A stretch of 64,000 bases of DNA, from NCBI GenBank assembly GCA_009741485.1, contig VKON01000103.1, forward strand, positions 1,127,787 to 1,191,786. The letters run 5' to 3'. The stretch comes from Malurus cyaneus samueli. Its lineage: Eukaryota; Chordata; Aves; Passeriformes; Maluridae. Positions within the stretch are counted from its first letter, which is position 1. Every line of letters starts with the position of its first letter. Positions 47,570 to 64,000 of this stretch are shown in pieces. The notes under the pieces are model-generated. The model saw only the letters and a program-made list of their open reading frames with translations. It searched no databases and was not told the DNA's origin. The position numbers and the translations under genes were made by a program.

Positions 47570-47627
47570 GTAACACAGCAAAAAATAAAAGCCACCAAAA
47601 GTCCTCTGCTGCAATATATATTTTAAT
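47570..47627 (-). promoter_or_regulatory. candidate distal poly(A) signal of HIPK3
   Basis: Minus-strand ATTAAA at 47627-47622 is followed about 20-30 nt later by a U- and GU-rich stretch (TTTTGGTGGCTTTTATTTTT, about 47603-47584). This is the usual arrangement of hexamer plus downstream element. It is inferred from spacing only. Confidence 0.4.
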
Positions 47628-50600
47628 TCAAAGTGAATCTTGACAGTAATACACCATAAATTCTTATTTTGACACTCACCAAAATAGTCACCTGGAAAAC
47701 CCGCTTTTTGTGACAAAGTACAGAAGGCTTGGTCACATTTAAATCACTGAGAACTAGAAAGAAATACTATCGCAAACTGTAAGAGACATTACATCCATAA
47801 AAAATTTTCCCAGTCCTCAATATTGTAATATTGCACAGTGCAATTGCTACATGGCGAACTAGTGTAGCAGAGAAATCCAAAGCAAAAAAAAAAAAAAAAA
47901 TAGCCACAAGTCTACAAATTGTTAAACAGTAACAGTTCAACCTCATTAATCAAGTCTCTATCACTGGGTGTTTCTAGAACAAGTCTTCCTACAGCTTGCA
48001 GTGTGATTTAACTTTTACTTAACACAAACCACATTAATTAGCAGTAAAAACAGAAAAAAATTTAAAAATTAAAACAAAAAGAGTTAATACAGTAGCATAT
48101 TTGACCAATAAAACACCCTGAAGTTAAAAACCGAACACAAGAAATTCATATAAAACCTTGCAAATTAAAGTAAAATGCAGATATGCAATTCCGAAGTCAT
48201 GCAGTGTTTTATTTAAAAAAGGCATTAAACCGGTATCATGTAAAAATGCTTCTTAAAGGATGACTTTTTTCACAGAAAAGGCCCTCACCCTGAAAGCTTT
48301 TTTATTTTTTTTTCTGCAAATGGGCCCCAGACACTTGCAGTGACAAGAGTCCGTTCTCTCAGAGCATATTGCAGGGGATGAAGGGGGAAAGTCACCTGGT
48401 ACATTGAATTTAAGCTGTGGCAGGATCCCAAATATTTCATTCTTTGAAATGCAGACATTTCTAAGGTTACAATACATAGAAAGAACAGCAGATCTAATTC
48501 GGGGCACATTTACAGCAATCTTTTCCTGCAGAGGACAGGATACTGTGGTGATATAGAGAACCGTGTCAATTTAAGCATGTGAGCTCCAAACCTTAAGCAC
48601 AGTAAAAAGAAAAGTACAGAAAATACATCAGACCCACGATGTTCCCCGTGACCCCAGGAAAAAAAATTAACAAAAAAACTGCAGTATCTTTTTTGTTTGT
48701 TTTTTTTTTTGTTACCGTGATACAAAATTGATGTGCTCCGTTTGCATTGGTGGCTCTTGGTGTGTCCATTGCCTGCAATGGAGTGAGCACCAAAAAAAAA
48801 GGGTCATTTCCCAGCACAAGGGAGTGAACAGAAAACTCTGCTGGACCACACAGCACAAGCTTGAAGAGGTGAGGTGGACTTCCAATTGGACTCCCTATGT
48901 GTTGATACAATTTCAAATTCATCAGGATACTCCTAGTTGCTAATGTATACTTTATATACACATACACACTTGTACAAAATGCATAGAGTTGATCACTAAA
49001 AAAAACATTGAAACTTCTGGGAAAAGTTAGGTTTCTTAATTTTCAGTGTGATTAAAAATGTACTGCTGGTATTTTCTTTTTTTGTTTTATGATCTAATAC
49101 TGTTGTATTTTAGTTATTACTTAAAAAATAAATCAAATGTAGGCACATTTATTTCATTCAGACATTCATTAAATAAAACACTGCTTGTGTTAGTGGAGTA
49201 AAGAAAAAGATTACCAGTTATTAGCTTATTGACAGAGTTAAACTCAAATGTTTTGCACTCTTATTCCAGTCAACATTGCAAGGATTGTATTCCAGATTTT
49301 GTTTTAAAAAAAAGTTAAGTCAAGCCTGCAAGATGCAGCTGCTTAAGTGTCTACACAATGCCAATATGAAAACATAAAAAAATTAAGTTACATTAATACA
49401 TCCACTTATATGCAGTGATGAGCTCAAAGTTAATGGAGATAAAATACTGATGCAAATAACACACCCCAAAAAAACATATGCAATCATCTTCCATCATTTA
49501 CAGTATAGTAGTTACGACACTTCAAACATGAAAACAAAATAAAAATTAAAAAAAAAAAACAAAAACAACCAAACCCAAAACCCAGCTTCTATTTCATGTA
49601 ATTAGACTTGTACAGAAATTAAAAGGCTAAGAAAGGACTAGTTAATCACCTAATTTCACAGCTATCTGAAGTGGCAATCATTATATAGCAGCTTATCTAT
49701 GATACATTCAAGATAAATGATACAATTTATTACTTGCCCATAAGCTAAAACACAGCCTCAGCTTAATACCTTCCTTAAATCCCATCTCTACACTACAGTA
49801 TACTTGAGGTCTATGAAAAAGTAGCTACCTTTTATAGGAAATGGATGATTAAGTCTTTGGTGCTGCAAAAGCAACTTCATTTGAACAAAACAAAAAAAAA
49901 ATAAAACAAACAAAAAAGAAAATGAAAAAACACACTTCCTAAGGAAAAAAAAACCTGCAAAAAGCATGTTAATTTACGTCCCTGACGGAATGTATTAAAT
50001 AAGCAAACACCCACAAAAGGCTAAAACAAATACTATCATGTAAAAAGACTAAAATCTCTCCCATGCATAAATGAAAGATTGCACACAAAGAACTCACATC
50101 TTTTTCAAGCTTCAATAGTAAATATTCTGCTACTAGTTATTAAATACTGCATGGTTTGCTCAAGCTAAGATGAAACCACATCATGGATCAATGAGCACTT
50201 GGCTTCTCCTTTCTTTAACTAGTCAGTCATGCCTACTTCACCTCTAAACATTTTATTATATCCAATTAGACAAACACTTTTAAAATAAACTACTTAGGTT
50301 GTATTGCAGTTCCATTTACCAGTATGAAATACTGTCTTGTGTGATACTATTCAATAGCTACTGAATCAACTTTCCTTAAGCACTACTAAAGTCCTGTCTT
50401 GAAGCTAGATCATTCTGGGGGGGAAAAAAAAAAGACAGCAAAATTCAGCTACAGCAAAACATGCTGCCTTCTCAATAAGGAAAATACACCCAATACTAAA
50501 ATCATACCACACAAAACCCAAAATGAGCATTACGCTATCAAAAAATCAGCAGATCTGAAGTTTTTAAGTGCTGCAGTCCTCAACATTTATATATAAGTAA

Positions 50601-51204
50601 TAACATTAACAACCTAAAATATTTAAGGCACTATGTGTGGGAACAGTTTACAATGCAGCTGAGATTATTAGGACAACAACATTTAAGAGCAATGTTTAGG
50701 CCTTTCCTTTGCCCATGCAAAAGACACATGCAATGTGAAGAACAACAGCTCAACTTTTAGATAAGTGACTCAACATTTAAACACCAAGATACGCAATACA
50801 AACAAGTTACTTCTACACTGTACTGCTGACACATGTGCATCTGTTGCTCTAGTTCTGTACACTGAATGGCTTCCCAAATGTAGACGTGTCTTGCACTAGT
50901 TAGAAGGCAATTTTATAAAAAATAACAGGAGCAAAACCAGATTTCTGCTCCCATAAGTCACCTGTCTAAAGTTACTATATAAGAAGATAACATGACCAAA
51001 GACAAGTTATACCAAATGTGCAAAACACATTAAAAGTGAGTTTTTTTTTTAAAGCTCAGAGTTGTTTAAATTGCACCCAAGTCTACATGATTCAAAAAAA
51101 TAATTTTCCTGTTGTGCCATGGCTAATATTTAATAAATACCATGTTTCTTCTCTAACCAAACTCCTGTAGCATCGATGCTCCTCATTACACCGTGTGTGA
51201 GTTG
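47605..51204 (-). other. HIPK3: HIPK3 3' untranslated region (end approximate)
   Basis: About 3.6 kb of AT-rich sequence without open frames or recognised repeats follows the HIPK3 stop. Its length is close to the long human HIPK3 3' UTR as I recall it. Several minus-strand AATAAA hexamers occur, for example at 48213-48208, so shorter forms are possible. The distal end is set by the ATTAAA at 47627-47622. A-rich runs on the plus strand (47883-47900, 48301-48315) are T tracts in the transcript. Confidence 0.55.

Positions 51205-64000
<12,796 letters not shown>

Overview
This is vertebrate nuclear DNA, most likely from a bird. The gene products read as tetrapod proteins, introns are short, interspersed repeats are few, and GC-rich CpG-island sequence appears only at the promoter near 43-44.4 kb. 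A songbird is possible from the LTR-like insertions, but the sequence does not prove it. No prokaryotic gene, CRISPR array, rRNA or tRNA is visible.

Two genes lie head-to-tail on the minus strand. HIPK3 (homeodomain-interacting protein kinase 3) enters from the right. Twelve coding exons between 62375 and 51205 encode its last 740 residues: the end of the kinase domain, the long regulatory tail with a SUMO-interacting motif, and the natural stop. An AT-rich 3' UTR of about 3.6 kb follows. About 6 kb further on, KIAA1549L starts in a CpG island near 43.7-44.4 kb and runs left out of the window. Ten coding exons were placed: a signal-peptide exon, a 26-kb first intron, one 3.9-kb Ser/Thr/Pro-rich exon, then eight small exons covering the folded ectodomain and the transmembrane helix. 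The cytoplasmic tail is off the left edge. This order and orientation match the human 11p13 arrangement as I recall it. Exon joins were checked for reading-frame phase; all HIPK3 joins agree, as do the KIAA1549L joins.

The main oddities are in KIAA1549L. The signal-peptide frame has no ATG, and an ACG sits where the initiator should be. The giant exon is broken by several frame changes and an in-frame TAG, although the small exons are intact. It also holds a two-dimer tandem repeat of changing frame. A minisatellite carrying 21 CAGGTG E-boxes lies just inside intron 1. Several insertion-like elements sit within about 20-45 bp of exon edges: a 417-bp element with 9-bp direct repeats beside the exon at 11979, a CpG-bearing segment with a hairpin beside the exon at 8736, and one of two related LTR-like elements beside the HIPK3 exon at 56133.

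The rest is intron or intergenic DNA with simple repeats. I found no independent third gene.
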